Positions 18,408 through 26,117 of a stretch of DNA of 64,000 nt are shown piece by piece; the stretch's first letter is position 1; each line of letters begins with the position of its first letter. This stretch comes from Pseudomonas phenolilytica. GTDB lineage: Bacteria > Pseudomonadota > Gammaproteobacteria > Pseudomonadales > Pseudomonadaceae. The stretch lies in the NCBI RefSeq assembly GCF_021432765.1, contig NZ_CP058908.1, forward strand, positions 1,008,001-1,072,000, given 5' to 3'. The notes under the pieces were generated by a model. It did no database searches. It worked only from the letters and a program-made list of their open reading frames with translations, and had not been told where the DNA came from. Made by a program: the position numbers and the translations under genes.

Positions 18408-18483
18408 GCCTAACATTTGGTTAAGGGGCGGGATTTAGCCCGTCCCAGTGAGCGAAGCGAACGGTTTGAACCAGTTACTAGGC
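18408..18483 (-). repeat. attC site 2 with altered R'' core
   Basis: 76 bp. Minus-strand R' is normal (GTTAGGC at 18414-18408), but R'' reads GCCTAGT instead of GCCTAAC (18483-18477), breaking the conserved AAC. The centre is unchanged from its neighbours. The HEPN-like coding sequence runs through the entire site and stops at the TAG inside R'. Confidence 0.85.
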
Positions 18484-19198
18484 ATTGGCCCAGCGTTGAT
18501 GCCGAAACATTTGTTGATTTGCTCTTTAGGACAAGAGAACGAAACAGTTCGATCGGATCGTCTAGAGTTGTTCGAAGGGCAATGAAGAGTTGAATTAAGC
18601 CAGTATGATGTTCGGATGACGGCTCCACAAGTTCTGTGTGTAGTTGGTCAGCTGCATTTCCAAAGTGTGTCTTAAAGCCGGAAAGACTTTCTTTCCAATC
18701 GAGGCGCAAAATAGAGCCAGAAGGTTGCTCGCTGTAGATGCCCGGCTCATGAAATTCGGCCTGCCCGTAGAAGTCGTAGAAGATGCTATTGGTTACCTTG
18801 ACAAATAGCGTAGCTATATCAACAGCGTCTTCAGCTTCAGCGCGTTCGGGAACTTTGAATTCGTGCTCCAAGAAATTTCTAGTTTTATTCACCTTTTGCA
18901 GTATCCGAGGTGCAACTAGGCCAATTCGTTGAAGTTGGCAGATTCTTTCAGGAAAATTCTTCTTCTTCGGGAGACCGAATTTGGAGATAAGTGCCTCTAA
19001 CTGACAATCTATTGCACGCTTCGCGTTCGTGAGGGCGTTGATATTTCCAGCGTTATCTTCGTGTTGAAGGTCTCTCTCGGCTGACTTTAGATAATCATCG
19101 CCAGTTTGCTCAAATGGAAAATTGAGCGACCCCATAGCAAATAAACCCCATTCCGATAGATGTGGTCCGCGATTAATCAGAAATTTACTGAGCAGCAT
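18410..19198 (-). CDS. HEPN-like domain protein (cassette-borne)
   Basis: 262-residue protein. After an N-terminal 45 residues, a helical domain resembles HEPN nucleases: NALTNAKRAIDCQLEALI, then KVNKTRNFLEHEFK, where R-N-F-L-E-H fits the catalytic R-X4-6-H motif, followed by EAEDAVDIATLFVKVT. HEPN proteins are commonly RNases in toxin-antitoxin and phage-defence systems; that role is inference here, and no antitoxin-like partner is in the cassette. The last 23 codons are the attC site itself (from about CLVTGSN to the stop), so either the tail is non-native or the gene lost its own stop. The start is seven bases from the border; later starts (for example the ATG giving MGSLNFPF) are possible. 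Confidence 0.65.
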   Translation of the reverse strand: MLLSKFLINRGPHLSEWGLFAMGSLNFPFEQTGDDYLKSAERDLQHEDNAGNINALTNAKRAIDCQLEALISKFGLPKKKNFPERICQLQRIGLVAPRILQKVNKTRNFLEHEFKVPERAEAEDAVDIATLFVKVTNSIFYDFYGQAEFHEPGIYSEQPSGSILRLDWKESLSGFKTHFGNAADQLHTELVEPSSEHHTGLIQLFIALRTTLDDPIELFRSLVLKSKSTNVSASTLGQCLVTGSNRSLRSLGRAKSRPLTKC

Positions 19199-19204
19199 TT
19201 ATTT

Positions 19205-19281
19205 GCCTAACGTTTGGTTAAGGGGCCGGCTTTAGCCGGTCCCGAGTGAGCGAAGCGAGCGGCTTGAACCATTTGTTAGGC
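19205..19281 (-). repeat. attC site 3
   Basis: 77 bp. Minus-strand R'' GCCTAAC (19281-19275) and R' GTTAGGC (19211-19205). The central stem differs slightly from the others (GGGACCGGCTAAAGCCGGCCCC on minus, with the loop side reading CGCTCGCTTCGCTCAC), which shows it is not a simple copy. Its R'' TAA ends the membrane-protein gene upstream. Confidence 0.86.
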
Positions 19282-19707
19282 TTTTTTATCCCAGCCGACT
19301 ACATAGCCATTTTCTACTGTGATTCGAAGTGCGAAGCGGTTTACGCCTTGCCGATTGTATTTCCAGATTTCTTTAGTCTTTGTTTTTAACAGCTTGTTGT
19401 CGACAGCCTCAGGGTTGCCTAAGGAGTCTAGAAGCTGTTCAGAGGTTTGTCCCTCCCAGAAATATCCATCATAGATCTTCTGGGTAATTGTCTCGTCTTT
19501 GTATTTCTCACGTAGATATGCGAGGCGTTGCTGCTTTTTGTTGTGTTTGTATATTGCTATTAGGGTTAGCACTCCGACAACTATGAGTGATGGGACTACC
19601 CAGCCAGCTGTCTCAAATATTTTTGAAATTCCGTATATAGGAAGCCCAATAATCAAGGCAAGAGCGATTAAGCTATTTTCTGCCTTGGTTGATCTTCGAG
19701 CCATCAC
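19276..19707 (-). CDS. Small two-helix membrane protein (cassette-borne, unknown)
   Basis: 143-residue protein with two predicted membrane helices (about residues 12-30 and 34-52), separated by a short loop, then a charged cytoplasmic region. The C-terminal half (QTSEQLLDSLGNPEAVD, IWKYNRQG, RITVENGYVVGWD) resembles SmpA/OmlA-like or DUF2845-like small domains in which a 'G-x-P' segment precedes a W-x-Y strand. Stop codon TAA lies in the attC core. It fills one cassette of about 518 bp. No function assigned. Confidence 0.65.
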   Translation of the reverse strand: MMARRSTKAENSLIALALIIGLPIYGISKIFETAGWVVPSLIVVGVLTLIAIYKHNKKQQRLAYLREKYKDETITQKIYDGYFWEGQTSEQLLDSLGNPEAVDNKLLKTKTKEIWKYNRQGVNRFALRITVENGYVVGWDKKA

Positions 19708-19722
19708 GGATCCTCTGTATAG

Positions 19723-19798
19723 GCCTAACGTTTGGTTAAGGGGCGGGCTTTAGCCCGTCCCAGCGAGCGCAGCGAGCGATTTGAACCAGTTGTTAGCC
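19723..19798 (-). repeat. attC site 4
   Basis: 76 bp. Minus-strand R'' GGCTAAC (19798-19792) and R' GTTAGGC (19729-19723). The R'' variant matches the start of its own cassette (TTAGCC next to attC5), as expected for true cassette circles. The central arm carries CAGCGAGCGCAGCGAGCG on plus, a small change from the other sites. Confidence 0.88.
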
Positions 19799-20221
19799 TT
19801 ACCACGTTAGCTCAGTAGGCTTGTAGTTCTTCACCCACTTGTCAGCGTCATTTTCTAGCCATGTGACAACAACTGATGCTTTACAAGAATATGCTTCTTC
19901 TAAACTTTCAATCATGTCTGGAGTTGCCCAGAGCACTAGATAAACGGATGCACTCTTATAGTTTTTAAATGTTCTATCTGAACATAAATCAATGCTCTCC
20001 CCAGTGGGGAGCTTGACAGACTTGTGTTTAGCCAAGCATTTAACAAGGTCTTGACCAATAGCTGATGCTAACAGAGTAGAGTCAAGGTGCTGCATTGTGG
20101 GGACATAAATTACGCCATCACCGTGTTTTTGACATAACTCCAAAAATTTTAATACACCTGCTTTTGTGGCTGCGTGATCATCGCCAATGGCCTTTAGCAA
20201 AAATCTTTCTGTATTTCTCAT
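19799..20221 (-). CDS. Cassette-borne protein of unknown function (140 aa)
   Basis: 140-residue soluble protein, alpha/beta in appearance (GVIYVPTMQHLDST, SASVYLVLWATPDMIESL, KASVVVTWLENDADKW). No motif that I recognise. It begins 15 bases after the cassette border and ends immediately before attC4. Codon use and G+C are low relative to the chromosome. Single gene in a cassette of about 513 bp. Confidence 0.65.
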   Translation of the reverse strand: MRNTERFLLKAIGDDHAATKAGVLKFLELCQKHGDGVIYVPTMQHLDSTLLASAIGQDLVKCLAKHKSVKLPTGESIDLCSDRTFKNYKSASVYLVLWATPDMIESLEEAYSCKASVVVTWLENDADKWVKNYKPTELTW

Positions 20222-20235
20222 GGGTTCTTCCTTGT

Positions 20236-20312
20236 GGCTAACGTTTGGTTAAGGGGGCGGGCTTTAGCCCGTCCCAGTGAGCGAAGCGAACGGTTTGAAC
20301 CAGTTGTTATGC
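20236..20312 (-). repeat. attC site 5 (first cassette)
   Basis: 77 bp. Minus-strand R'' GCATAAC (20312-20306) and R' GTTAGCC (20242-20236). The unusual R'' identifies the start of this cassette as the GTTATGC at 21010-21004, beyond the protease gene. The protease stop codon TAA is within R''. Confidence 0.88.
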
Positions 20313-20990
20313 ATTAAGGCTGAGCCCGACTGGATTGGCCTCAATCAATTCAACTGCATGTCGGATACCGTAGGTAATAATAATTCCAGTGTTATATCTA
20401 TACGCCAGTGGCAATTGCTGAGCACCCTGATAGATAGGCTCTTCATTGTACCTATAACCTGAAATTACCCCGGCCACCTTGAAGTCATGTCTATTTTGCT
20501 CTTTAAAAACTACCGGGCCGCCCGAAAATCCCGGGTTATTGTGCCCGTCAAGAAACAGTAATTGATTACCAGTGGGCGTGGTATACATGCAAGACAAAAT
20601 AGCTTGCTTTACGAAAGGAAGGGGAAAATCACGATTCATTTCTCCTATAGCCCCTGTCATACCATAGGGAAAGCCAAGAAAGTAAACGTCTTGTCCATAA
20701 ACAATGCCTTCCATGGTGGCTGGAAGCGGATAGTTAGGAGATAGGAGCACATTTGTAGCGAGTACAGAGATATCTATTTCACCATCACAATGACCAACCA
20801 ATGTCACATCTATATCTTTCCATTGGTCGCCGTGAAACATAGATATTTTTTGAGTGCCAGAAATTCCAGAAACCACATGTTTTGCAGTAATGATGTACTG
20901 CTTATCGGCAACATCAATTGTAAAGCATGTACCGATGGAATCGTCGACGCGAATATGAAATGTTCTTTGAATTACGTTGGTGGTAATCAC
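20307..20990 (-). CDS. Trypsin-like serine protease (cassette-borne)
   Basis: 227-residue protein of the S1/HtrA-like trypsin fold. The catalytic triad is visible as H38 (ITAKHVVSG), D73 (GEIDISVL) and S156 (NPGFSGGPVV). There is no signal peptide and no PDZ domain, so it is probably cytoplasmic. It starts with GTG 20990, with GGGAAG just upstream (short spacing), 14 bases from the cassette border; the stop lies in attC5. Cytoplasmic trypsin-like proteases appear in several phage-defence systems as effectors, but no partner is encoded in this cassette, so that role is only a possibility. Confidence 0.78.
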   Translation of the reverse strand: MITTNVIQRTFHIRVDDSIGTCFTIDVADKQYIITAKHVVSGISGTQKISMFHGDQWKDIDVTLVGHCDGEIDISVLATNVLLSPNYPLPATMEGIVYGQDVYFLGFPYGMTGAIGEMNRDFPLPFVKQAILSCMYTTPTGNQLLFLDGHNNPGFSGGPVVFKEQNRHDFKVAGVISGYRYNEEPIYQGAQQLPLAYRYNTGIIITYGIRHAVELIEANPVGLSLNA

Positions 20991-21406
20991 ATCACTTCCC
21001 TATGCATAACTATAATTAGACACCAATTGGTGCATAACACGCCGAACGGGCGTGGTGTAAAACATTCTCTTCGTTTCGCACAGACCTACTCTAGCTTGGG
21101 CAATACAGCGATATCAGCGCTCGTATTGCTTTTTATGCACCACCGCTTTCGCTCGGGCGCTGGCCCTGATGATAGAGCCGCGAGCGCAAATGGGCCGGAG
21201 TAGCTCGTAATGTCACAGCGGAACGACGAACAAATCGCAATTGCTGCGCGTGATGGCACATTAGCCACTGCTTCCGTATGGGTAAAGCAGACGATGGATT
21301 AATCCTCGATTCTCATACTGTCGCCTGACGCGCGGTCACTCGCGCCGGATGCGCTTTCCGCCCACCTACCCTGTCCACCCTACATGGCTCAGTTGCGGAG
21401 GTGATC
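20991..21406. other. Array head and flank without integrase
   Basis: 416 bases without a convincing gene. The first cassette border is GCATAAC at 21004-21010 (plus). Next to it are a perfect 12-base palindrome CACCAATTGGTG (21021-21032) and a second GCATAAC (21032-21038). TGGTGCATAA (21028-21037) pairs with TTATGCACCA (21133-21142), about 95 bases apart, like the ends of a long, decayed recombination site. A 30-codon open frame starts at 21210 (MSQRNDEQIA), possibly a gene remnant. A CCACCCTAC repeat remnant lies near 21376. No integrase fragment recognised. Confidence 0.45.
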
Positions 21407-21913
21407 GTGAAAGGCATGTTTTCAGTAGCGCAACGACATTGATACGCACGCTGGTGGTGGGCGTGCTGGCCTATATCAGCCTGGTGCTGCTGTTGCGCCT
21501 GTCGGGGCGGCGGACGTTGTCGAAGTTGAATGCGTTCGATCTGGTGGTGACGGTTGCGCTGGGTTCGACCTTCGCGACGATTCTGCTCAATCGCAATGTG
21601 TCGCTGGCCGAGGGGGTGCTGGCGTTCGCGCTGTTGATCGGGCTGCAGTATGTGGTCACCTGGTCCAGCGTGCGGGTGGCCTGGGTGCGGCGTACGGTGA
21701 CGGGCGAGCCGGCGCTGCTGTTCTTTCGCGGGCATTTTTTTTGGCGATGCCATGCGCGTGGCGCGGGTGACCGAGGATGAGGTGCGGGCCGCCGCGCGCA
21801 GTCAGGGGCTGGCCGCGCTGGATGGCATCGAGGCGGTGGTGCTGGAGACCGATGGCAGTTTCAGCGTGATCACCGATGGCGCCGGCGACAGCCGTTCCAC
21901 GCTGGGCGGGTGA
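21407..21913 (+). pseudogene. DUF421 (YetF-like) membrane protein with two compensating frameshifts
   Basis: Small inner-membrane protein of the DUF421/YetF family: three hydrophobic helices (TLVVGVLAYISLVLLLRLSG, then FATILLNR, FALLIGLQYVVTW) and a cytoplasmic domain (MRVARVTEDEVRAAARSQG, VVLETDGSFSVI). The reading frame is broken twice. The GTG/ATG starts at 21407/21416, which follow GGAGGT, are in one frame. One T appears to be missing in the T4 run at 21419-21422, shifting into the middle frame. One extra T in the T8 run at 21735-21742 restores the first frame to the TGA at 21911. Repaired length is about 168 residues, normal for the family. Sequencing error, decay or slippage cannot be told apart here. 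Confidence 0.75.
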
Positions 21914-22075
21914 ATGTGCCGGGGCCGAACGAAAAGGGTGTTTGAGGCCGTGGCACCCTTCGCCGGCGGCTGATCGACGGGCCTGCCGCCGGGGGCCCGC
22001 GCCGGTCCGGTTGCCGCCACGCGGCGCTGCCGCCAGACTCGTTGCTCCTGCCCGCCATTCAATGCGACCCCACCG

Positions 22076-22978
22076 ATGAAAACCAACCTCGACGAAATGC
22101 TCGCCTTTGTCAGCGTGGTCGACAGTGGCTCGATCAGCGCCGCGGCCGAGCAGCTGGAACAGACCGCCTCGGGTGTCAGCCGGGCGTTGAGTCGGCTGGA
22201 GGACAAGCTGGCGGTGACGCTGTTGCGCCGCACCACGCGGCGCCTCGAACTGACCGAGGAAGGCGCGGCGTTCCTGGCGCAGGCGCGGCGGATTCTGGCC
22301 AGCGTGGAGGAGGCCGAGGAGCAGATGGCGCTGCGGCGGCAGGCGCCGGCCGGGCGCTTGCGGGTCAATACCGCGTCGCCGTTCATGCTGCATGTGATCG
22401 TGCCGCTGATCGGCGATTTCCGCGCGCGCTATCCGCTGATCGAGCTGGAACTGCACAGCGACGACCGCATCGTCGATTTGCTGGAGCGGCGCATCGATCT
22501 GGCCATCCGCATCGGCCCGCTGCCCGATTCCAGCCTGCATGCGCGGCCGCTGTGCCACACCCTGCGGCGGGTGCTGGCGAGCCCGGCCTATCTGCAGCGG
22601 CATGGCGTTCCAGAGGGCGTCGAGGCGCTGGCCGGGCACAGTCTGATCGGCTTTACCGAGCCGGATCGCCTCAACGACTGGCCGCTGCGCCACGCGCTGG
22701 GCGAGAGCTGGCGGATCACCCCGGCATTGCGGGCCTCCAGCGGCGACACGGTGCGCGAGCTGGCGCTGGCCGGCGAGGGGCTGGCGTGCCTGTCCGATTT
22801 CATGACCGACAAGGATCGCCAGCGTGGCGAGCTGGTGGAGGTGCTGGCGGCGCAGCGGGTCGACGTGCGCCAGCCGATCAACGCGGTGTACTACCGCAAC
22901 AGCGCGCTGGCCTCGCGCATCACCTGTTTTCTCGATTACCTCAGCGAGCGCCTGGGCGCCCATCAAGGGCACGGCTGA
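22076..22978 (+). CDS. LysR-type transcriptional regulator
   Basis: 300-residue LysR-family regulator with an N-terminal HTH (GSISAAAEQLEQTASGVSRA) and a substrate-binding domain starting near residue 90 (RLRVNTASPFMLHVIVPL). It is closest in style to the DsdC/GcvA-unlike group that regulates single efflux or quinone-reductase genes, but no target is adjacent; upstream is the DUF421 gene and downstream pgm, both on the same strand. A hairpin at 23061-23081 follows it. Confidence 0.85.
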   Translation: MKTNLDEMLAFVSVVDSGSISAAAEQLEQTASGVSRALSRLEDKLAVTLLRRTTRRLELTEEGAAFLAQARRILASVEEAEEQMALRRQAPAGRLRVNTASPFMLHVIVPLIGDFRARYPLIELELHSDDRIVDLLERRIDLAIRIGPLPDSSLHARPLCHTLRRVLASPAYLQRHGVPEGVEALAGHSLIGFTEPDRLNDWPLRHALGESWRITPALRASSGDTVRELALAGEGLACLSDFMTDKDRQRGELVEVLAAQRVDVRQPINAVYYRNSALASRITCFLDYLSERLGAHQGHG

Positions 22979-23060
22979 GCCAGCACCCATCACGTGGTTC
23001 CGCGAGCGCCGATTCGGGGCCAGGGGAACCGCCACCGCTTCAGCGGTCTTAGCTCTGGAT

Positions 23061-23081
23061 AAACGCCGCATAGTGGCGTTT
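23061..23081 (+). terminator. Probable terminator after the LysR gene
   Basis: AAACGCC, loop GCATAGT, GGCGTTT, followed by a weakly T-rich stretch. It lies between the LysR stop and the pgm start, so it would isolate pgm from the upstream gene. Confidence 0.5.
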
Positions 23082-23143
23082 CATTCGCTTCGCGCCGCGC
23101 CCGGGTGGGCCGGCGTTTCGCCTTCTTCGCACAGGACCCATCG

Positions 23144-24808
23144 ATGAGTATCGCCCCGAACGCAGGACGCCTGCCCGACCCGCACAGCCTGACCCACCTG
23201 CCGCGCCTGGTGGCGCGCTACTACAGCGACCGCCCGGACCCGTCCGATCCGGCGCAGCAGGTGGCGTTCGGCACCTCCGGGCATCGCGGCTCCTCGCTCA
23301 AGGGCAGCTTCAACGAATGGCACATCCTCGCCACCTCCCAGGCGATCTGCGATTACCGCCGCCAGGAAGGCATCGACGGCCCGCTGTTCATGGGCATGGA
23401 CACCCATGCGCTGTCCGAACCGGCATTTATCTCGGCACTGGAAGTGCTGGCGGCCAACGGCATCGAGACGCGCATCGACGCCGGTTGCCCGGAAACCAAC
23501 GGCGAGCCGGGTTACACCCCGACCCCGGCGATCTCCAACGCGATCCTCAGCTACAACCGCGGCCGCACGAGCGGGCTGGCCGACGGCATCGTCATCACGC
23601 CGTCGCACAACCCGCCGGGCGATGGCGGCTTCAAGTACAACCCCACCAATGGCGGCCCGGCCGACACCGGCGTGACCAAGTGGATTCAGGAGCGCGCCAA
23701 TGCGCTGCTGGTCGCCGGGCTCGATGGCGTCAAGCGCATGGATTACCGCCAGGCGCTCAAGGCCTCGACCACTCAGCGCTTCGATTTCATCGACGCCTAT
23801 GTCGGCGGACTGGAGCGGGTGATCAACCTCGCGGCGATCCGCGATTCGGGCCTGACGTTCGCCGTCGACCCGCTGGGCGGCGCCGGTGTGCACTACTGGC
23901 CGCGCATCGCCGAGCGCTTCGGCCTGCCGCTGGAGGTGCTGTCCACGGTGGTCGACCCGACCTTCCGCTTCATGCGCCTGGACTGGGACGGCAAAATCCG
24001 CATGGACTGCAGCTCGCCGCATGCCATGGCCGGGCTGATCGAGAACAAGGACCGCTTCGACGTGGCCTTCGCCTGCGACACCGACCACGACCGCCACGGC
24101 ATCGTCACCCGCTCCGGCGGGCTGATGAACCCCAACCATTACCTGGCGGTGGCCATCGAATACCTGTTCACCCATCGCCCGGGCTGGAGCGCCGAGGCCG
24201 GCATCGGCAAGACGCTGGTGTCCTCGTCGATGATCGACCGCGTCGCCGCCGGCATCGGTCGGCGGCTGGTGGAAGTGCCGGTGGGCTTCAAGTGGTTCGT
24301 CGACGGCCTGATGGATGGCAGCCTGGGCTTCGGCGGCGAGGAATCGGCCGGTGCGTCGTTCCTCGACCTCAACGGCAACGCCTGGTCCACCGACAAGGAC
24401 GGGCTGATCCTCGGCCTGCTGGCGGCGGAAATCACCGCCGTCACCGGCAAGGACCCGAGCGAGCGCTACCAGGCACTCACCGAGCGCTTCGGCGCGCCGG
24501 TGTACCAGCGCATCGACGCCGCGGCCAATCGCGAGCAGAAAGCGCGCCTGGGCAAGCTGTCGGCGTCGCAGGTCACGGCGAAGGAACTGGCCGGCCAGCC
24601 GATCACCCGCATCCTCACCGAGGCGCCGGGCAACGGCGCGGCCATCGGCGGGCTGAAGGTGGAAACGGAAAACGGCTGGTTCGCCGCGCGGCCGTCCGGC
24701 ACCGAGGACGTGTACAAGATCTACGCCGAGAGCTTCGAGGGCGAGGCGCACCTCAAGCGCATCCAGACCGAAGCCAAGGCGCTGGTGGACTCGGTGCTGG
24801 CCGGCTAA
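23144..24808 (+). CDS. pgm: Phosphoglucomutase (alpha-D-glucose-1-phosphate specific)
   Basis: 554-residue phosphohexomutase that interconverts glucose-1-phosphate and glucose-6-phosphate. I start it at ATG 23144 (MSIAPNAG), with AGGA eight bases upstream. The phosphoserine is S154 in [11 protein letters not shown]; the magnesium loop is D312/D314/D316 in CDTDHDRHG; the sugar-recognition GEESAG motif and the phosphate-binding RPSGTED motif are both present. Length fits the E. coli Pgm type, not the shorter AlgC/GlmM type. It converges on the end of the aromatic operon at 24831. Confidence 0.96.
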   Translation: MSIAPNAGRLPDPHSLTHLPRLVARYYSDRPDPSDPAQQVAFGTSGHRGSSLKGSFNEWHILATSQAICDYRRQEGIDGPLFMGMDTHALSEPAFISALEVLAANGIETRIDAGCPETNGEPGYTPTPAISNAILSYNRGRTSGLADGIVITPSHNPPGDGGFKYNPTNGGPADTGVTKWIQERANALLVAGLDGVKRMDYRQALKASTTQRFDFIDAYVGGLERVINLAAIRDSGLTFAVDPLGGAGVHYWPRIAERFGLPLEVLSTVVDPTFRFMRLDWDGKIRMDCSSPHAMAGLIENKDRFDVAFACDTDHDRHGIVTRSGGLMNPNHYLAVAIEYLFTHRPGWSAEAGIGKTLVSSSMIDRVAAGIGRRLVEVPVGFKWFVDGLMDGSLGFGGEESAGASFLDLNGNAWSTDKDGLILGLLAAEITAVTGKDPSERYQALTERFGAPVYQRIDAAANREQKARLGKLSASQVTAKELAGQPITRILTEAPGNGAAIGGLKVETENGWFAARPSGTEDVYKIYAESFEGEAHLKRIQTEAKALVDSVLAG

Positions 24809-24830
24809 TCGGCAGCCGCGCCGCGCGCAG

Positions 24831-25190
24831 TCAGTGACGCGCCGGCGCGGCCTCGCTGTCGCCCTCCTCGGCAGACGGGGCCGCGCGGCCGTAGACGCTC
24901 TTCTTCATCTTGCCGACCACCTGCAGGCAGAGGTCGCTGTGCGGCATGATGCGGCAGGCCAGCGCCATGCCCTGCGCCTGTTCCTCGGCGCTGACGTGGG
25001 CCTGGCTCATGACCTTCGCCTCATAGCTGCCCTGGGTGACCTGCACCTTGCACACGCCGCAGCCGCCGCCGCGGCAGCCCAGCGGAATGCCGCGCCGGCC
25101 TAGGCGGGCCATGCCGTGCAGCACCGATTCGTGCTCGTCGCAGGGATAGTGCTCGGCGGTGTCTTCGATGGTGATCTGATGCTTCATCAT
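24831..25190 (-). CDS. dmpQ: XylT/DmpQ-type [2Fe-2S] ferredoxin
   Basis: 119-residue plant-type ferredoxin of the XylT/DmpQ/NahT family, which re-reduces the oxidised iron of catechol 2,3-dioxygenase. Cluster cysteines are seen in GCRGGGCGVCKV, with the fourth in ALACRIMP. ATG 25190 or 25187 is likely (GAGGG just upstream); GTG 25199 would add three residues. It overlaps or abuts the GlcG-like gene. In the classical dmp order this gene lies between dmpP and dmpB; here it is the last gene of the locus, some 12 kb from its dioxygenase partner, and has an acidic C-terminal tail. Confidence 0.88.
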   Translation of the reverse strand: MMKHQITIEDTAEHYPCDEHESVLHGMARLGRRGIPLGCRGGGCGVCKVQVTQGSYEAKVMSQAHVSAEEQAQGMALACRIMPHSDLCLQVVGKMKKSVYGRAAPSAEEGDSEAAPARH

Positions 25191-25195
25191 CGCCC

Positions 25196-25642
25196 TCACT
25201 CTGCCGAATTGAGCCCAAGCGCTGCGAGCGCGGCACGGGCGCAGGCTTCGTCCTGCTCCTCACTGCCGCCGGAGACGCCGACGCCACCGATGCAGCGCCC
25301 CTCGACCAGAATCGGCAAACCGCCGCCGAGTACCACCAGCCGCGGTCGGGTGGTCAGTCCGGTGTACAGGCGCGGGTTGTCGCCGATCACCTCCAGCCAC
25401 CGGCCGGTGGGGAAGCCGAAGCTGGCGGCGGTGTAGGCCTTGTCGACGGCGATGCTTTCCGAGTGCAGGAACGCCTCGGCCATGCGCAGGTAGGCCAGCG
25501 TGTTGCCGCTGCGGTCGACCAGCGCGACATGCACGCGGATGCCCAGGCGCTCGGCGCAGTCCAGCGCTGCCTGCGCGGCGACCGCGGCGCCGCGCCAGTC
25601 GAGGCGCGGCCCCTGGGATCGGAGGAAATCGCGATGGGTCAT
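25196..25642 (-). CDS. GlcG/HbpS-like protein of the aromatic operon
   Basis: 148-residue protein of the GlcG/HbpS (DUF336) family. Family marks: ALDCAERLGIRVHVALVDRSG, then AYTAASFGFPTG, LVVLGGGLPIL and IGGVGVSGGSEEQDEACA. The start ATG 25642 overlaps the tautomerase stop in ATGA, showing translational coupling. Related genes (for example nahX-type) have been reported at the ends of some naphthalene/salicylate lower operons, with no clear catalytic role; haem or flavin binding has been shown for some family members. Its position between the tautomerase and the ferredoxin suggests a supporting role in the meta pathway. Confidence 0.82.
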   Translation of the reverse strand: MTHRDFLRSQGPRLDWRGAAVAAQAALDCAERLGIRVHVALVDRSGNTLAYLRMAEAFLHSESIAVDKAYTAASFGFPTGRWLEVIGDNPRLYTGLTTRPRLVVLGGGLPILVEGRCIGGVGVSGGSEEQDEACARAALAALGLNSAE

Positions 25643-26055
25643 GATGCGGCCTCCCCTGCCTGATCGCGCGCCGCGATCTCCGCCGCGCGCAGCAGGTCGG
25701 CCGGTATGCCGCCGATCGACCAGTCCTCGGGTTGCACACGAATGCACAGCCCGCGCACCAGCTGCGGCTGCACATCGAGAATGCGCACCAGCAGTTCGGT
25801 GAAGCCAGCCATCAGCCGCCGCCGCTCCTCCAGCGGACGGCCGTCGAGCACACGGAATTCAAAGTACGGCGCCTGCCGCCCGACTTCGCCGGCGACGGCG
25901 AAACACTCGCGCGGGTACAGGCTGATCATCGCCCGCACGCGGTCGATCGGCGAGGCAAGCACCTGGCTGTACAGCCGCGAGGCTTCGCCAAGCAACTCGA
26001 TCTGCTGTTCGGGGCTGGCGCTGCCTTGCGCCAGGTGAAAGTTCACGATGGGCAT
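25639..26055 (-). CDS. Long tautomerase-superfamily protein
   Basis: 138-residue protein, twice the length of 4-oxalocrotonate tautomerase. After removal of Met it starts with Pro (PIVNFHLAQGSAS), the catalytic residue of the superfamily; a second beta-alpha-beta unit follows (YFEFRVLDGRPLEERRRLM). It resembles two-unit tautomerases such as the CHMI/malonate semialdehyde decarboxylase-like groups, but specificity cannot be read. I chose ATG 26055 because of this Pro. It is coupled to the GlcG-like gene by a four-base overlap and follows the SDR gene. It is present in addition to the regular dmpI. Confidence 0.78.
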   Translation of the reverse strand: MPIVNFHLAQGSASPEQQIELLGEASRLYSQVLASPIDRVRAMISLYPRECFAVAGEVGRQAPYFEFRVLDGRPLEERRRLMAGFTELLVRILDVQPQLVRGLCIRVQPEDWSIGGIPADLLRAAEIAARDQAGEAAS

Positions 26056-26117
26056 TGGGTTGTCTCCACGGCGTCGTTGTAATTGTTCGTCCGCTTCGTT
26101 TCGGTTGGCTGCCTGGC

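Larger units (their letters stand above)
17240..21010 (-). mobile_element. Integron cassette array without integrase (five cassettes)
   Basis: Five consecutive gene cassettes, all reading on the minus strand, each ending in an attC site of 75-77 bp. Cassette borders (minus-strand G/TT cores) lie at 21010, 20242, 19729, 19211, 18414 and 17246. A strong internal check holds: the 5' core (R'') of each attC is complementary to the first bases of its own cassette. For example, attC5 has GCATAAC and its cassette starts TTATGC; attC4 has GGCTAAC and its cassette starts TTAGCC; the others pair GCCTAAC with TTAGGC. The DNA is visibly AT-richer than its flanks. No intI gene is seen on either side within the window. 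Confidence 0.9.

Noticed and set aside
17240..21010. CRISPR array as an explanation for the regularly spaced repeats
   Set aside because: Repeat units are about 76 bp, 500-1170 bp apart, with coding sequences between and attC core features; no short spacers or cas genes.
23081..24751. 556-codon minus-strand open frame over pgm
   Set aside because: Shadow of phosphoglucomutase; composition is low-complexity and no motif is present.
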